DNA of 64,000 nt from Siderastrea siderea (taxonomy: Eukaryota > Cnidaria > Anthozoa > Scleractinia > Rhizangiidae), in assembly GCA_964030785.1 (NCBI GenBank), contig OZ034970.1, positions 42,952,335-43,016,334 on the forward strand. The letters run 5' to 3'. Position 1 is the stretch's first letter. Each line of letters opens with the position of its first letter. A program made the translations under genes and the position numbers. The notes under the pieces were generated by a model. That model searched no databases and was not told where the DNA came from. It worked only from the letters and a program-made list of their open reading frames with translations. Below, piece after piece: positions 10,701-21,640 of this stretch.

Positions 10701-13700
10701 CTGGATGGAACAATTAGATTTTCATCATGCATCAGGTCATCGATACCCTCCTCCAATTGTCTTTTTACAGTTTTTCGTTTGCATTAAGCTTTCCACTAAA
10801 GGGGCACCGTTGTGGTCGAAGACGAAAAGAAGAAACTGATTCTATTATTGGGGAATAAGCATTATCCAGATCGTGGTATATTCTGCCTTATGACTCAGTT
10901 TCTTTGCATGATGTCTTTTCTGGGCCTAAAAATTCGCCATTGTGGATACTGATAGCTTCATGGACGTCGGGAGCCGACGTTCAACAGAAGCATTAACACG
11001 TTTCGTGTCACCCTCTGTTCATTTTCAAGGTATCACAATGGAAGGCCTTTACAGGAAGTTACATCGGGTAACAGAGCACACTTGTTCATTAGCAATGTAA
11101 CAGGCGCTCAAGGGTTATACACCTGCAAGGCCACAAATGACTACGGATCAGAGATCTCCACCCCTGCCGAGCTAAAGATAAAAGGTATGTATCCTCCCCA
11201 TTCCCTGACGTGTTCGATGTTCAGCATTAAGTTTGAACGAAGCAATATTAACTGCACTTTCTCAATAATGGTAGCAATGACGATATCTAAGAAATGTCAA
11301 ATAACATCACTTGAAAATAGAGAACCTTAAAAATTCACGCTTGAACGGCGTGGCTCTCGATCCCATGATCCTGGGATAATGCAGCTGCACCGACTGTTGA
11401 TACCAACTATCAAGTCAACTGTGAATTCGTATTGACCCCTTAGATCGGGATGGATATATTCACACGTTTATGAATGATCATTTTCCAATTGGCTTTCACT
11501 CTGATAGCTCATTTGTTTAGAGCTCTGCACTGGTATCGCAAAGTCGTGGGTCCAAGTCCCGTTCGAGACTCAATTTTTTCAGGTTCTTAAAATGACATCT
11601 TTTACTGACGTCATCATTTCTTCCTTGATTATCACATATATTCAAGCTCAATGAAGATATCTATGAGCATAAAATTTTAGGATATTCACATGCTTTGCCT
11701 TTACAATAACCCACATCATTCATAGTAGTTAGGGAATTGGACGTTTTGTCGGACTAGTTTCTGCATATCGTGTCGCGTTGTTCTCGGCAAGTAACCCTAC
11801 TCCAAAGTCTACATTGTATTAATGGTCCCCGCTAAACTTTGGAGGAACCTTAAAAACGCTGCGGTGACTTATCAGTGGGCTATAGTATCCCATCCTGGGG
11901 GCAGAAGTGATGCTTCCAGTAACACTCATGTTACAAAAACAAGGACCTTAGCACCTGCTTTTTTCAGACATCTGTCCGTTAGTTGTTGGTTTGGGCGCGT
12001 AATTTACCCTCTACAGAGATCGTAAATAAAAGAAGTGCCTTTACTGGTTGTTTCTCTTTCACAACAGAGAACGTATTAGACACATGTAGCCCAACTCCAA
12101 AGAGTCACATCATTCAGCTCCTGGGGACATGCAGGGTGAAAAGCACGGGCCAGGACTTCCTGGATGTGGGCAAATGTGACGGACTTTGCACTCAAAGATC
12201 TTCCTTCAATCAGAGTTGTGGAGGCAAAGAGGAGTGCTGTTGTGGTCCCAAGGGTGACGAATATCTGGAGAGAGTTTTAATAGATTGTAGTACACCAAAT
12301 CACCCACAGCCTTGGTCTTTAATGGAAGTCTATCGTGTAAAGGAATGTGGATGCAGTGCTTGCGTAGAACAAGAAAGCGTTATTACAGGTGGCATTTTTT
12401 TTTTAGTAGCGATCGATTCAAGTTTCAAAAGTATCCCTACAGGCTGATTCTTTTAAACGTTTTAAAAAAACAAAGATACCCAGTCCCAGGTCAGTTAAAG
12501 TTAAGACAAAGTGGGTATCGAAATATTATTTTAGAGGCTGCGACATTCGACCCTGGAATCCGGTCATTGAAGAAATCGTTTTTGGCGTCGTCCTATTCAT
12601 TATCGCTACTGTCATACTCGTTATTTCTTTTCGTAGGCTTATTAAAAGCAGTTCCCATTTTCCCCAGATTTTGTCATTGGTGATGCTTCGTTACGAGCTT
12701 GTCTCCTTCCTGCTAATCCTCCTCCACCTCCGACTCCTCCCCCCACCCCTTCTTCTCTTCCTCTTTGTTTTCTTCCTCCTTCTCTCCGATTTCGACCTCT
12801 CTCTCTTTCTCCACTTTCTTGTCCTTGTCCTTCCCTTTTTGCTCTTACTTCACCTTCTGATTCTCCTCCTCCTCCTCCTCCTCCTCTTCTTTCTCCTTCT
12901 TCTTTTCTCTCTTCCCTTCCCGCTACTTCCTTCGTCTCCTCCTTCACTTTCTTCATTTTGTCCTTCCGTTGTCCCCCTTACTCCTTTTCCTCTATTTTTT
13001 TCCTTCTCCTCTTCCTGCCATTACTACTCATCCCTCTGTTAAGTATCCATTTTTCCTTTGCAATTGGTAAGGTCGCTCGCTTCTTATTAAGATTTCAAAA
13101 CCAATAAACAACCAATTTCGTTACTGTTACAGGCGAAGTTATCGGTGGACCAAGTCGTGAGCCAATCGAAAACGTGAAAGTTATCTTCAAAAAGAAAGTA
13201 GTCGACCAAACCAAAGAAAACGGCAAATTTTCTTTCGTTGTTAATGGCGATGTAGACCGTGTGACAGTAACACTCCAAGACCCTGAGGATCGGTTCTTTG
13301 ACACCACTCAGACATTGCTACTCCAAAGGGGCCGGACAGTGTTTCACAGAATAGTACTTCAAGAAGAGGATCCTCCAGTGACGTTTGACAGCACCAAAAA
13401 ACTGGAAGTAGCCCTGGGGCACGCTGGGGATAATATGGCTGAGCTGGAGCTACCAGCGAACAATCTTTTACGGAAAGATGGTACTCCGTTTCGAGGTGTG
13501 TTTCTTCGTTTCGACACTTACTTATGAAATCCAAAAGATGTATTTGCAACGTTGACACTTAAAAGTAAAGATACGTTTTTGTGACGAATAGATGTACTAG
13601 TACACAGAACAAATGTTTTACCGTCAAACCGTGAGGGGAAATCCAACAAAATACCGGAGATCAACCTTCCGGTTTTTACTTATTTTCAATTTTATTTTCC

Positions 13701-16700
13701 AAGGCAAGGCAAAGCTCAGAGTGAGTTTGACGGATCCAAGGAACGTGACTGACCTGTTCTCGGCCCCAGGAGACTTTACAACTGTCGACCAATCCGGGAA
13801 CGTTCAGCCACTGAAAACATACGGGATACTAAGAATCAAAGTTCAGGACCAAAGCAACGAGCAACTTGACTTGGCAAGCAATGTGAAGCTTCGACTAGAC
13901 GCTGACAAGGTAATAAACTATTGGCCTCATTATAAGCAATTGTTGCCCTACAGTAAAACATGAAAGATGCCAACGAGAAGTTTTTTCCAGTGTCTAAGAT
14001 CTTAGTTCTTAAAATACTACAGCAAGTAGTTTTCATGACATACAACAAATCTAGCAACTTAGAGAATTTTTGAACCTAGTTGGGCATATGCATGGCTGAC
14101 CTTCTTGTGGGACTGTGACAAGTAGGGCAAATCGCAAACATTGATGATAAGCCTCATTGACAAGAACAACTTTTCTGTAGCAATTTCTGATGGCAAATGT
14201 TTTGATCGTGTTTTCAGTTGAGCAAAATTTCTATGTCAATTGTTTTTGAACATGCGCCGGCACTGGCTTCTGAACAGCGGAGCAGTGATGGTCCAAGTAG
14301 AGAAAGCTGCAAAGTTGCACAAAGTAAAAAAAAATTCACCCTAAACTAAATTGTTGCTTTTTCAAGTAACAAGTTTAATTCGGTAGCAATTAACTTCTAT
14401 TGCGACAAGCGTCTGAAATCGTAGAGCAGGAAACGATGTGGTTTCGCATGTCTCATTGACAACTGAGGCTGGTAGTGTTCGTTTTAACGTGTTTCTAAAA
14501 GCAGCCAGAGGATTTGCTTTAAACGGTTAAATCACTTGGTTAGGTGCCATAAAATCTAGGAAAAAACGGGCGAAAGAACGGGTCAATTTTCCACAAATAT
14601 TTGGCAAAATAATTTATTTCGACAACCCATCTGCACGATCAAATTGCGACACTTGAGAAACTTTCTATGATCGACGTACGAAAACTAGAATGCCAGTTTT
14701 TCAGCAGCGATAGTTGTCATATGAAAAGTTGACAAATTTTCTGACAGGAGAATTTATCAGGGAAAATTTGCTCGAGTACACGGGGCTTAAAAGCCCAAAA
14801 CTTTCAAAAAAAAGAAGCGAAAGGTTTTTGGCGGGGGTGCACATTTCTAGGAGCTTGACCGTTGTTTGGTCGTAAACAAAGGGACGAATAACCAAAAGAA
14901 AATAACTTAACTAGCTTTAAGAAATCTTTCCTTATTCTGTCAAAAGAAATTGCCTTGAATTCTTGGCATATCTCACCGAAGTTAATGCCTTGAACAAACT
15001 TCTTGAAATAAAAGTCTTATTACAAACTTACAACTAAATGCCAGGCCAATAGAGCGAACAAAACTGATTTTTTCTTTTTTATTTTCACTCGTGAATAATA
15101 ATAAATTTATTTAAGCTGTCCGTTCAGCCTTGCATTTGGATTAAAGTTTCTTTTGAAAGTTCACTGCTGATCCTCGTGTACTCAAAAGATCCGGTTGCGA
15201 TCAGTCTCCTACTGTTTGTCCAAGTGGTCCCTTGTCTTAAGTAGTCAATGGATGTTCAGAAACCGTCTTAGGGCGCATTTTCTTGATCTCTTCTGGAAAG
15301 AGAATAGGTAGAATGGGAATGATCAGAATTATTGGAATGTGATACAGGAAAAAATGATCGCTCTAAAAATAGACTGGGAACTGACGGCGAGTTCCTCAGG
15401 CTGGGCGGGAGAATTAAAATTTGCCGCGGATGTGCTGATGTTTTGGTTAGCCATTTTGTTGTTGCGAAGTGATTACCAACTTTTTCATTTCGCTCATTCT
15501 GTTCATTCTGCCCCAAAAAGTAGAATACAAGGAAAGGCATAAACTACCATGCTAAAGATTCCGCAGTGAGAACAGGTAATAAAAAACGCACCAAAAAGCC
15601 ATTCCAAGAATTCTCATTACGGACTGGTTCCCAAAAAAAAACCTCAGTCTGGTTGAGAGAAAAGTTCATGTGAGAAAGCCTCTTTTATAAAAGCACTCTG
15701 ATCTTTACGCACCGACCTTCTATACAATACCAGGAGCCATAACCAGGGAATGAGACCGCAACATTATATCTTTTCTTAGCGGCGGGCTTGACACTATCAT
15801 ATATAACTATTTGGCTATTTTCAGAAAAAAAATGATTATTTCTGGAAAGGTTGTCGAAACTTCAATCAATGTCAACCGCAACAATCCTTCTCAGGAATGT
15901 GCTCACCGGGCCGATCATAGACAATGTAATTATGGCATGACTCCTGAGTTAAAACCATTTACAATATTGAAGTTAATACAGTGTTGTGGTGTTGTAATAC
16001 TTCGGTACAGTTTCTTGCCAGAGAGAGCCCCAGAAGGATTTTTGACTCTGTTTCGGCGCTATTTATTTAAACCGAACTTAAAAAAGTTAATACAGAAGCT
16101 TAAGTAAGTAGGACCATAAGTACGAGCTTGTTATTAACAAACGAGTGCTGTGTAATGAATAATGAACATCTATTTCAATTACCTTTTCTACTGAGGATTT
16201 TATAATTTCACTTCATTGTCAGGTGCATCGTAGCTCGAAGCGAAAGCAAGTTTCCACTTCCGGGTGGAACTTCCACTTCACTTTTCCATATGAAGTAGTA
16301 TCACACGAAAATTTGCGTGTATACGTGCGTTTAATTTTAATACGTTGAGCGGGTGACGTGCGTGTTACAAATCAGTTGGGTTTGCGTGGACCCCACACTT
16401 GCGCTCTCCGTCCCTGATTATGGCTTCTTAAAATTCCTAAGGCATCAGTTGTCCCTGAAATGCAACAAAAGTCTCTTAAACATCTTTATAATCAAGTCCT
16501 TTTGTGCACAGATTGTGTTGCCAAGAAATTCGTCTGGAGAAATATCACCCTGGTTGTGGTGGCTGGATGAAAAGACCGGAAGATGGCGCCAGCTGGGAGA
16601 GATGAGACCCGCTAGTGGCTCAAGAAACAGACGAGATTCGAGTGGAAGGAGGTTTTACATTGGTGACATTCAGACTGACAAAATATCGCCTATTATCAAT

Positions 16701-18218
16701 ATTGATATTCCATGGAAACGCTGCTATGTTCGAGTTCAGGCCCATGTGATTGACGGAAAAAACTTAAAACCTGCAGAAGGCATCACAGTTACATTGATTG
16801 GAAAGGAAAGTGCTGCACAGGAACAGTATTATGGGTACACTCAGAAGACAACCAATAAAAACGGACTAGCTTGTATTCCAGCGTGGTGTAATTCTGATGT
16901 GGTTTTGCAGGCAGGCCAGTGGTTACATTCCTCCATCATTCACGCAAATCCCGATAAGACCAACTTGAAAAAGTTGCCACAAGAGCTAGAGACGTCTATT
17001 ATAGAAAGTGAAGAATTAAGCTCGTTTACCTCCACCACGAAAGTAACCTCACAGGCGGGGCCTATATTCAGTAACAATGAGATCAACAAATGTCTCGATC
17101 CTGATGAAAATTTATTGGCATTTAAATTTTACCTCAAGGAGATCAGACGCCATTGCTACGTTCGAGCTCAAACTTACATTAACGATCAGTCGGGGAAAAG
17201 CATTGAACCTGACCATATGGCGATTGTAACGCTGACTGAAAAGGATAATGCTGACCCGGAAAAATATCCATATGGGTACCCTAAGGGATGGGCCAATAGC
17301 TTCGGAACAGCTTGCATTAGAGCTTGGTGCGGTTCTAAAGTGTCTTTGCAGGCAAAAAGGCATTCCCGACCTTACACCAAACAATGGTTTCAACTAAAAC
17401 CCGATAAGACGACCCTGGACAAGTTGCCGCGAGAATTAGAAACATCTGTTACATTAAACTCGTTTACTTTCACCACAAAAGTTATTTCGGAGATGGGGCC
17501 TGTATTTGATAACGAATACAAGTGTCATTTAAATCTCGATGACAGTTTGCTGGCATTTAAATTTTACTTTACCGACTTCAAACCACAACCGAAAGAGATC
17601 GATCATTTCGGTAACAGGCCACCCGGGCATCCCCTGTCATGGTACGCGTCAGATGCTACCGGACCAAATCAGGAAATCAAGAAGTGTTTTGTCAAAGTTA
17701 AGATTTATTCTTACCAAGGAATTCCAGTCCCCATGTTGTCTGTACACAGTTTCACACCAGATGGGAAAACCAGGTACGGATACTCTGTAAAGCGACCAAC
17801 TATCACTGGAGTAACGCCCTCGGGTCTGGGTGGGACTAACTATTCGGTGTCTTTTGCTTGCGTAGAATACAGATGCAGCGAAAAAGACCAAGAAACATTT
17901 ATTGTTGTAAAGTTTCTCACTAACCGCTGTTTTTACAGCCATCTGGACCTTACAGGCAAGATCAGGGAGCAGACAGAGGCATATAGGAAACTAATGAATA
18001 TAACGTCTTCTATCGATGTGGCAACCGCCATCTATGCCCCAGCTGATGCCTCGCAAGGTACGTTAGGACTCTACACCGGACCTGGTAAGACCGCAGAAGA
18101 GCGCTGCCAAGCACGAAGAGTGGATAACATCGCAGGAAACTGGAACAGAATGCCAACAAGCGATGGATATTCCCTACGCATTTTTCAGTCTGGTTGCGAG
18201 TATGGATGGACAAATTGA
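7701..18218 (+). CDS. CILP-like extracellular matrix protein, 5' truncated (9 visible exons)
   Basis: Exons 7701-7754, 8483-8663, 9403-9711, 10261-10366, 11030-11184, 12068-12388, 13133-13495, 13704-13909 and 16512-18218 total 3402 nt. They give one continuous frame of 1133 residues with every intron phase matching (0,1,1,2,1,1,1,0). Domain order (numbering from the gap): SPARC-like paired EF-hands (about 20-79), CILP regulatory-like domain (about 80-181), I-set Ig (182-268), 12-cysteine domain (269-375), second regulatory-like domain (about 376-496), then the conserved CILP C-terminal region to 1133. The order and several signatures (DPRN, PLKTYG, WLWWLDEKTGRW) follow vertebrate CILP1/2, which are secreted cartilage and heart matrix glycoproteins. 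The signal peptide and any WxxW or thrombospondin modules would lie upstream and are not seen. A secreted matrix role is inferred from the family. No premature stop or frameshift is present. Confidence 0.88.
8100..8250. repeat. Dispersed repeat with poly(C) tract, intron copy
   Basis: It contains AAGCGGGAACTGGGATTAAA followed by a run of C (about 8209-8224). The same motif pair (AAGCGGGAACCAGGATTAAA then poly(C)) recurs at about 23625-23700, so this is a dispersed repeat lying in a CILP intron. Its class is not determined. Confidence 0.55.
8483..8663 (+). CDS. CILP-like gene, SPARC-type EF-hand exon
   Basis: The acceptor is TTTCCAG at 8476-8482 and the donor AAG|GTGATC. The exon encodes two EF-hand loops. 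Loop 1, DKNKNGLLEPSE, has canonical D/N/N/G/L/E ligands at positions 1,3,5,6,7,12. Loop 2, DEDSSKSISRQE, has K where G is usual at position 6. Loop 2 is bracketed by two cysteines 16 residues apart, followed by CFNIEG. This disulphide-bracketed EF2 with an E-W motif after the loop is the hallmark of the SPARC extracellular calcium-binding (EC) domain, not of calmodulin-like EF-hands. Calcium binding is inferred from the ligands. Vertebrate CILP lacks this module. Confidence 0.85.
9403..9711 (+). CDS. CILP-like gene, Cys-rich linker and regulatory-like domain exon
   Basis: A phase 1-1 exon of 309 nt; acceptor CTCTTAG, donor GCAG|GTTTGT. It starts with a short cysteine cluster (CNKSC, LCQCRC) matching the segment that precedes the first beta-sandwich in vertebrate CILP. 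A carboxypeptidase regulatory-like domain of about 85 residues follows, with IQGRV at its start and the typical TNQSGHFTV turn. The symmetrical 1-1 phase is the usual phase for extracellular modules. Confidence 0.85.
10112..10150 (+). repeat. Interstitial telomeric repeat (CCCTAA)n
   Basis: About 6.5 units of CCCTAA, with one CGCTAA variant, in the CILP intron between exons 9403-9711 and 10261-10366. The motif is the animal telomere repeat TTAGGG in reverse orientation. Coding exons on both sides show that this is not a chromosome end. Confidence 0.95.
10261..10366 (+). CDS. CILP-like gene, Ig domain exon a
   Basis: The acceptor is CTTTCAG at 10254-10260 and the donor CCTG|GTAAGT. It encodes the first half of an I-set immunoglobulin domain: a PP-S-I start, GESVNFTC with the B-strand cysteine, and the conserved tryptophan split by a phase-2 intron. 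An intron inside an Ig fold immediately at the C-strand tryptophan is common in animal genes. Confidence 0.9.
11030..11184 (+). CDS. CILP-like gene, Ig domain exon b
   Basis: The acceptor is TTTTCAAG and the donor AAAAG|GTATGT. It completes the Ig domain with WYHNG, LFISNV and GLYTC, the F-strand cysteine that pairs with the one in the previous exon (44 residues apart). It ends in the G-strand ELKIKG. The intron before it has phase 2 and the one after has phase 1, both consistent with the neighbours. Confidence 0.9.
11340..11595 (+). repeat. Putative tRNA-derived SINE
   Basis: The stretch 11501-11575 has a box A-like TAGCTCATTTGTTTAGAGC and a box B-like GGGTCCAAGTCCCG about 35 bases later, the spacing of an internal Pol III promoter. 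It ends with a palindromic GAGACTCAATTTTTTCAGG tail. The upstream part (from about 11340) resembles a dispersed anthozoan repeat that I recall; this is memory, not an alignment. It lies in a CILP intron. Confidence 0.5.
12068..12388 (+). CDS. CILP-like gene, 12-cysteine domain exon
   Basis: The acceptor is CACAACAG and the donor ACAG|GTGGCA, a weaker donor than the others. The exon encodes 12 cysteines, including a CCC run and ECGCSAC near the end. The spacing, and the position directly after the Ig domain, match the cysteine-rich domain found at the same place in vertebrate CILP. In vertebrates the CILP precursor is cleaved further downstream; no cleavage site is obvious in this exon. Confidence 0.85.
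12680..13030. repeat. Polypyrimidine (CT-rich) tract
   Basis: About 350 bases almost entirely C and T on the + strand, including CTC and CTT runs, in the intron before exon 13133. Open frames on both strands here (Leu/Ser/Pro-rich or Glu/Arg/Gly-rich) are composition artefacts. The tract is long enough for mirror-repeat triplex (H-DNA) potential. Confidence 0.9.
13133..13495 (+). CDS. CILP-like gene, second regulatory-like domain exon
   Basis: The acceptor is GTTACAG and the donor CGAG|GTGTGT; both introns are phase 1. It starts GEVIGG, runs through a beta-rich domain with ENGKFSF, and ends with NMAELELPAN followed by KDGTPFRG. These are the most recognisable conserved CILP segments. Confidence 0.9.
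13704..13909 (+). CDS. CILP-like gene, DPRN exon
   Basis: The acceptor is TTTCCAAG and the donor ACAAG|GTAATA. It carries VSLTDPRNV, SGNVQPLKTYG and KVQDQSNEQLDL, all conserved in CILP family members. It enters in phase 1 and leaves in phase 0. Confidence 0.9.
13910..16511. other. Large CILP intron, no recognised feature
   Basis: A 2.6 kb intron between the last two exons. A 98-codon frame at 15811-16107 has no recognisable domain or supporting splice phase. No element ends were recognised. Confidence 0.6.
16512..18218 (+). CDS. CILP-like gene, 3' terminal exon with duplicated C-terminal domain
   Basis: The acceptor is GTGCACAG at 16504-16511; the TGA stop is at 18216-18218. It encodes 568 residues without introns. 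It opens with the conserved WLWWLDEKTGRW segment, and a basic SRNRRDSSGRR stretch follows. Two tandem copies of a ~144-residue unit come next. Copy 1 starts CYVRVQAH near 16722 and copy 2 CYVRAQTY near 17154; both contain ACI(P/R)AWC, QLKPDKT or NPDKT, LPxELETS and LLAFKFY. A related third start, CFVKVKIY, lies near 17685. Vertebrate CILP has a single copy of the first unit. The open frame extends upstream to 16353 but only through intron sequence. Confidence 0.9.
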   Translation: MVLPRNSSGEISPWLWWLDEKTGRWRQLGEMRPASGSRNRRDSSGRRFYIGDIQTDKISPIINIDIPWKRCYVRVQAHVIDGKNLKPAEGITVTLIGKESAAQEQYYGYTQKTTNKNGLACIPAWCNSDVVLQAGQWLHSSIIHANPDKTNLKKLPQELETSIIESEELSSFTSTTKVTSQAGPIFSNNEINKCLDPDENLLAFKFYLKEIRRHCYVRAQTYINDQSGKSIEPDHMAIVTLTEKDNADPEKYPYGYPKGWANSFGTACIRAWCGSKVSLQAKRHSRPYTKQWFQLKPDKTTLDKLPRELETSVTLNSFTFTTKVISEMGPVFDNEYKCHLNLDDSLLAFKFYFTDFKPQPKEIDHFGNRPPGHPLSWYASDATGPNQEIKKCFVKVKIYSYQGIPVPMLSVHSFTPDGKTRYGYSVKRPTITGVTPSGLGGTNYSVSFACVEYRCSEKDQETFIVVKFLTNRCFYSHLDLTGKIREQTEAYRKLMNITSSIDVATAIYAPADASQGTLGLYTGPGKTAEERCQARRVDNIAGNWNRMPTSDGYSLRIFQSGCEYGWTN

Positions 18219-19349
18219 GTTGCTCCTGACAGCGACCAGCATATAACAAATACAATAACGAACAACAACAACCATTTAGCAACAGAAAAAATACAAACAA
18301 ACAACCGTAGAAAAGTTAAACAGTAGGTTTTACTCTGGTTGTTGTTGTTGTTGCAAGTTTAAGACATTTCAGCTAATGTTTAGTCCAACAATTCTTATTG
18401 TAATGCTCTTCCCCCAGGTTTTAAATAACCCTTTGACATGGCACAGTATGTTGCTCAGTGTCTGGCTGTTAAAAGTATCCGGCCAAAAAAATTCAAGATG
18501 GTGTCTTTTTTTTGGGGGGGGGGGGGGGCTGGCTTTTAAGTTCTCGTATTCCGATAAAAAGTTAAACATTACAACTACAGATAAATGGTTTTTGCTGCCT
18601 TTTAACTCAAGAAGAATTCAAACAAAGACAAAGTCTTGGTCTTGAATTGCTGCCGACCGACTGCGCCCGCTTTCGGTCATTTAGAGACAATTCGCTCAAA
18701 AACAAATTTTATTTTTTGCTGGATGAAAATTAAGGGTATTACTAGTGTGAGAAGGGTGGTACAATAATGTATTCCTAGCTCGATATTATCGCACATGTAA
18801 TTTTTTGGTATTCTTTAGTTTATGATGCGATTTTATTAAGGGGGCACCATTTCGAAGTTGTAGTTTTGATTAAGGGGCCGTTTGCATGAGGCTGACGTTG
18901 GTCCCGGGATAGGTTCATCTCGGTATCTGATAATTTCCTTGTCATCGTTACCATGGTTTTGTGCCAGAATGAAACGCGAACGGAAGAAAAAACGGTCGTT
19001 TGTTTGTTTCTCAAGACTAAGTACCGATTGCAGTTGCAGTGGTACAGTGATCGAACAAAGCAAAATTCTTTAATCATATAACAAAGTTCACCACTGTAGC
19101 TGATGTTTTTGCCGCTTTATTCACTCTACGGAATTTCTCAGACCCATAAGCCCGAATAAACGGACGAGATGAATTTCTTCTCGGGCGAAAGGACTTTCGT
19201 TCTGGTATCGCTGGATGAAAGGACTTCCCGTATTTATTCGATTAAGCGCCGGGGCGCTCTTTAAATTTTTGCTGTTTCAGATGCGGCGCTTATTCGGTGG
19301 CGGCATTTATTTGAGGGCGGTGCTCTTTAAAAAAATTATAGCATTTGTA
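18219..19349. other. 3' flank of the CILP-like gene
   Basis: No gene recognised. It contains GTT-rich (18343-18355) and poly(G) (about 18511-18527) simple tracts. At 19241-19330 GCGGCGCTTA/TAAGCGCC motifs belong to a dispersed repeat that recurs at 21835-21900 and 22815-22890. Confidence 0.6.
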
Positions 19350-21640
19350 GAGCCAGTCCACGAGAGGTTTAAGGATTTTTGGAAATGGTCAGGAACAACC
19401 CTATCTCAAACTTTGCCTGCTGAAAGCTAGTCAAGAGCAAGTAATCAAATCGACATTATTTTGTCTTCTAATACTAATGTGGTCACGTGACAGGCAATTT
19501 AAATTTGACCCCCCCTGGGAGCAATTTTGGCTCAAAAAATTTTCCAAAATTTACCAACTTTGCTTGTCTCTTGTCAAAACAAACATGAGCCAATCATAAA
19601 TCAAATGATGTTTCTTTACTAAACTGACCTTCTTCTTTATAAAAATACTAATATTTCTGTCAGACTCTTCTTATCAGCTGAACAATAATTTTCAACAGAG
19701 AGTGTGGTTTGACAGATTTGAAAAAGAGCCAATTTTACCAAATTTCAAAGGAATATTTTTCTATGTAGTAGACGAGATCTATGGCTGATCTGCATTTCCC
19801 CAAACAGCCAAAAGATTGTACTTAAACATTATCGAAAAATCTTTGCGGGCAATTCATTTTTAATCTTCAATATAGCTTATGCAAAATTGACATTTTCCTA
19901 AAATAGACACATCTGCTGAGGGACAAAAGGGTCGCGTTAAATCACTTTTAACACTTAAAAAATACATGAAACCTGTAAAAATGTAAAACACAGGCTAACA
20001 AAGTATACGGTTATCGTTTGAATTACTTCACTGTAGCAGATTTTTCACGTAAACGTTTTGTAACTATTGAAGTCGTTCCTTCCCCACCCCTCCCCCGATA
20101 AATTTTAAGGTGAGTCAGGTGTGTATTATTTAATTTCCAGCAGAAGCTTATTTCAAGCTATTCGAATAGATTCATTTGGCTTTTCGGTGTCGTTTTCAAT
20201 CATTCAGAATCTAAAATAAATTTATAGGCCATAAAAACAGGCTGAAATGAGAGAATTGAAGTCGAGAGGTTGCGTTACTGTGCGTGACACAGAAGCGACT
20301 TCCGTGCGTGGATAACTTCTCGACAGCAGATTTACTATTTTACAAGGGGAAAATGGCAACCAAATAATTTCACTTATTCCACGAGGAACAAGAATTTCCT
20401 ATACCAGCCTACACTTATACATGATGGAGGCTTAACGTTTTACAGTTAAACAACTGTTATACCGACTTTGCGAGTTGCCTTTGTGTGTATGAACCGTGTA
20501 TCTGATTTGTTGCAGTTAGTCGGTAACCAAATGTAGCTTACATTCTTTAAAATCTTAAGAATTGAACCATTGTTTCAGCGGTGTTTTGTCTCTAGAATAC
20601 TTTGTTTAGGGATTGACGGTGGATTTTGCTGAATGCCCTTCGAGAATTAACTAGTGAATTGCCCGCAAAGATTTTTCGATAATGTTTAACTACAATCCTT
20701 TGGCTGTTTGGGGAAATGCAGATCAACCATAGATCTTGTCTACTACATAGAAAAATATTCCTTTGAAATTTGGTAAAATTGGCTCTTTTTCAAATCTGTC
20801 AAACCACACTCTCTGTTGAAAATTATTGTTCAGCTGATAAGAAGAGTCTGACAGAAATATTAGTATTTTTATAAAGAAGAAGGTCAGTTTAGTAAAGAAA
20901 CATCATTTGATTTATGATTGGCTCATGTTTGTTTTGACAAGAGACATGCAAAGTTGGCAAATTTTGGAAAATTTTTTGAGCCAAAATTGCTCCCAGGGGG
21001 GTCAAATTTAAATTGCCTGTCACGTGACCACATTAGTATTAGAAGACAAAATAATGTCGATTTGATTATGCGCCGATCAATTCGAAACTTCAACATCCCC
21101 CCCCCCGGGCATACCCCGGGCATTTGACTGTGCATCGTGCCCAGGGAGGGGGGAATTTGAACGTTGCATTGAAAGGGTGGGGAATTTGAACCGGATTTAT
21201 CTCTTGTTCTGACGTAATACGCCCGTGAGTTTTTTCTGTCTTTACAGGGGTTTGTCGGATTCACAAGATAGAATTTCGCTTTGGTTAGTGAATAACTCTT
21301 TCAAATGCGTCTTTAAAAGAAGTTTGAAGGTATCGTTACAGCATATATGTCTCTGAAAAGCGTGTAAAGTGTTTGATTGAAGACGAAATTGGCTTGGTGG
21401 AGAGGTATTTCAGTACAAATTGGTGGGGCATTTGAAGGGCCTTTTTGCCCCGAGGGGAGGGAATTTGAACAAGCCAATCTTCAAAAGTTCAAATGCCCGG
21501 GGGGTTGCCCGGGGGGGGATGTTGAACTTTCGAATTGATCGGCGCATTACTTGCTCATGACTAACTTTCAGCAGGCAAAGTTTGAGATAGGGTTGTTTCT
21601 GACCATTTCCAAAAATCCTTGAACCTCTCGTGGACAGGCT
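19350..21640. mobile_element. Inverted-repeat element with ~0.5 kb arms
   Basis: The left arm (about 19350-19858) is repeated in reverse complement at about 20653-21640. Examples are CCACGAGAGGTTTAAGGATT near 19360 against its inverse near 21620, and CTATCTCAAACTTTGCCTGC near 19402 against its inverse near 21585. The right arm is split by the MITE at 21069-21546. The ~0.8 kb spacer encodes nothing recognisable. Exact termini and target duplication were not identified. Confidence 0.75.
21069..21546. mobile_element. PIF/Harbinger-type MITE, 478 bp
   Basis: The terminal inverted repeats are TGCGCCGATCAATTCGAAA at both ends, followed by TTCAACATCCCCC with one mismatch. The 3-bp TTA duplication is at 21066-21068 and 21547-21549. 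The empty target GATTACTTGCTC is preserved in reverse complement in the left arm of the host element near 19440-19452. Subterminal GGGCATTTG and GGGGAATTTGAAC motifs and G/C runs relate it to the larger MITE at 3671-4677. Confidence 0.88.

Noticed and set aside
12642..13042. Leu/Ser-rich and Glu/Gly/Arg-rich ORFs on both strands
   Set aside because: They are products of the polypyrimidine tract inside an intron.
16353..16511. Open frame upstream of the last CILP exon
   Set aside because: It lies before a good acceptor at 16510-16511 that is in phase with the previous exon; the upstream residues do not resemble CILP.
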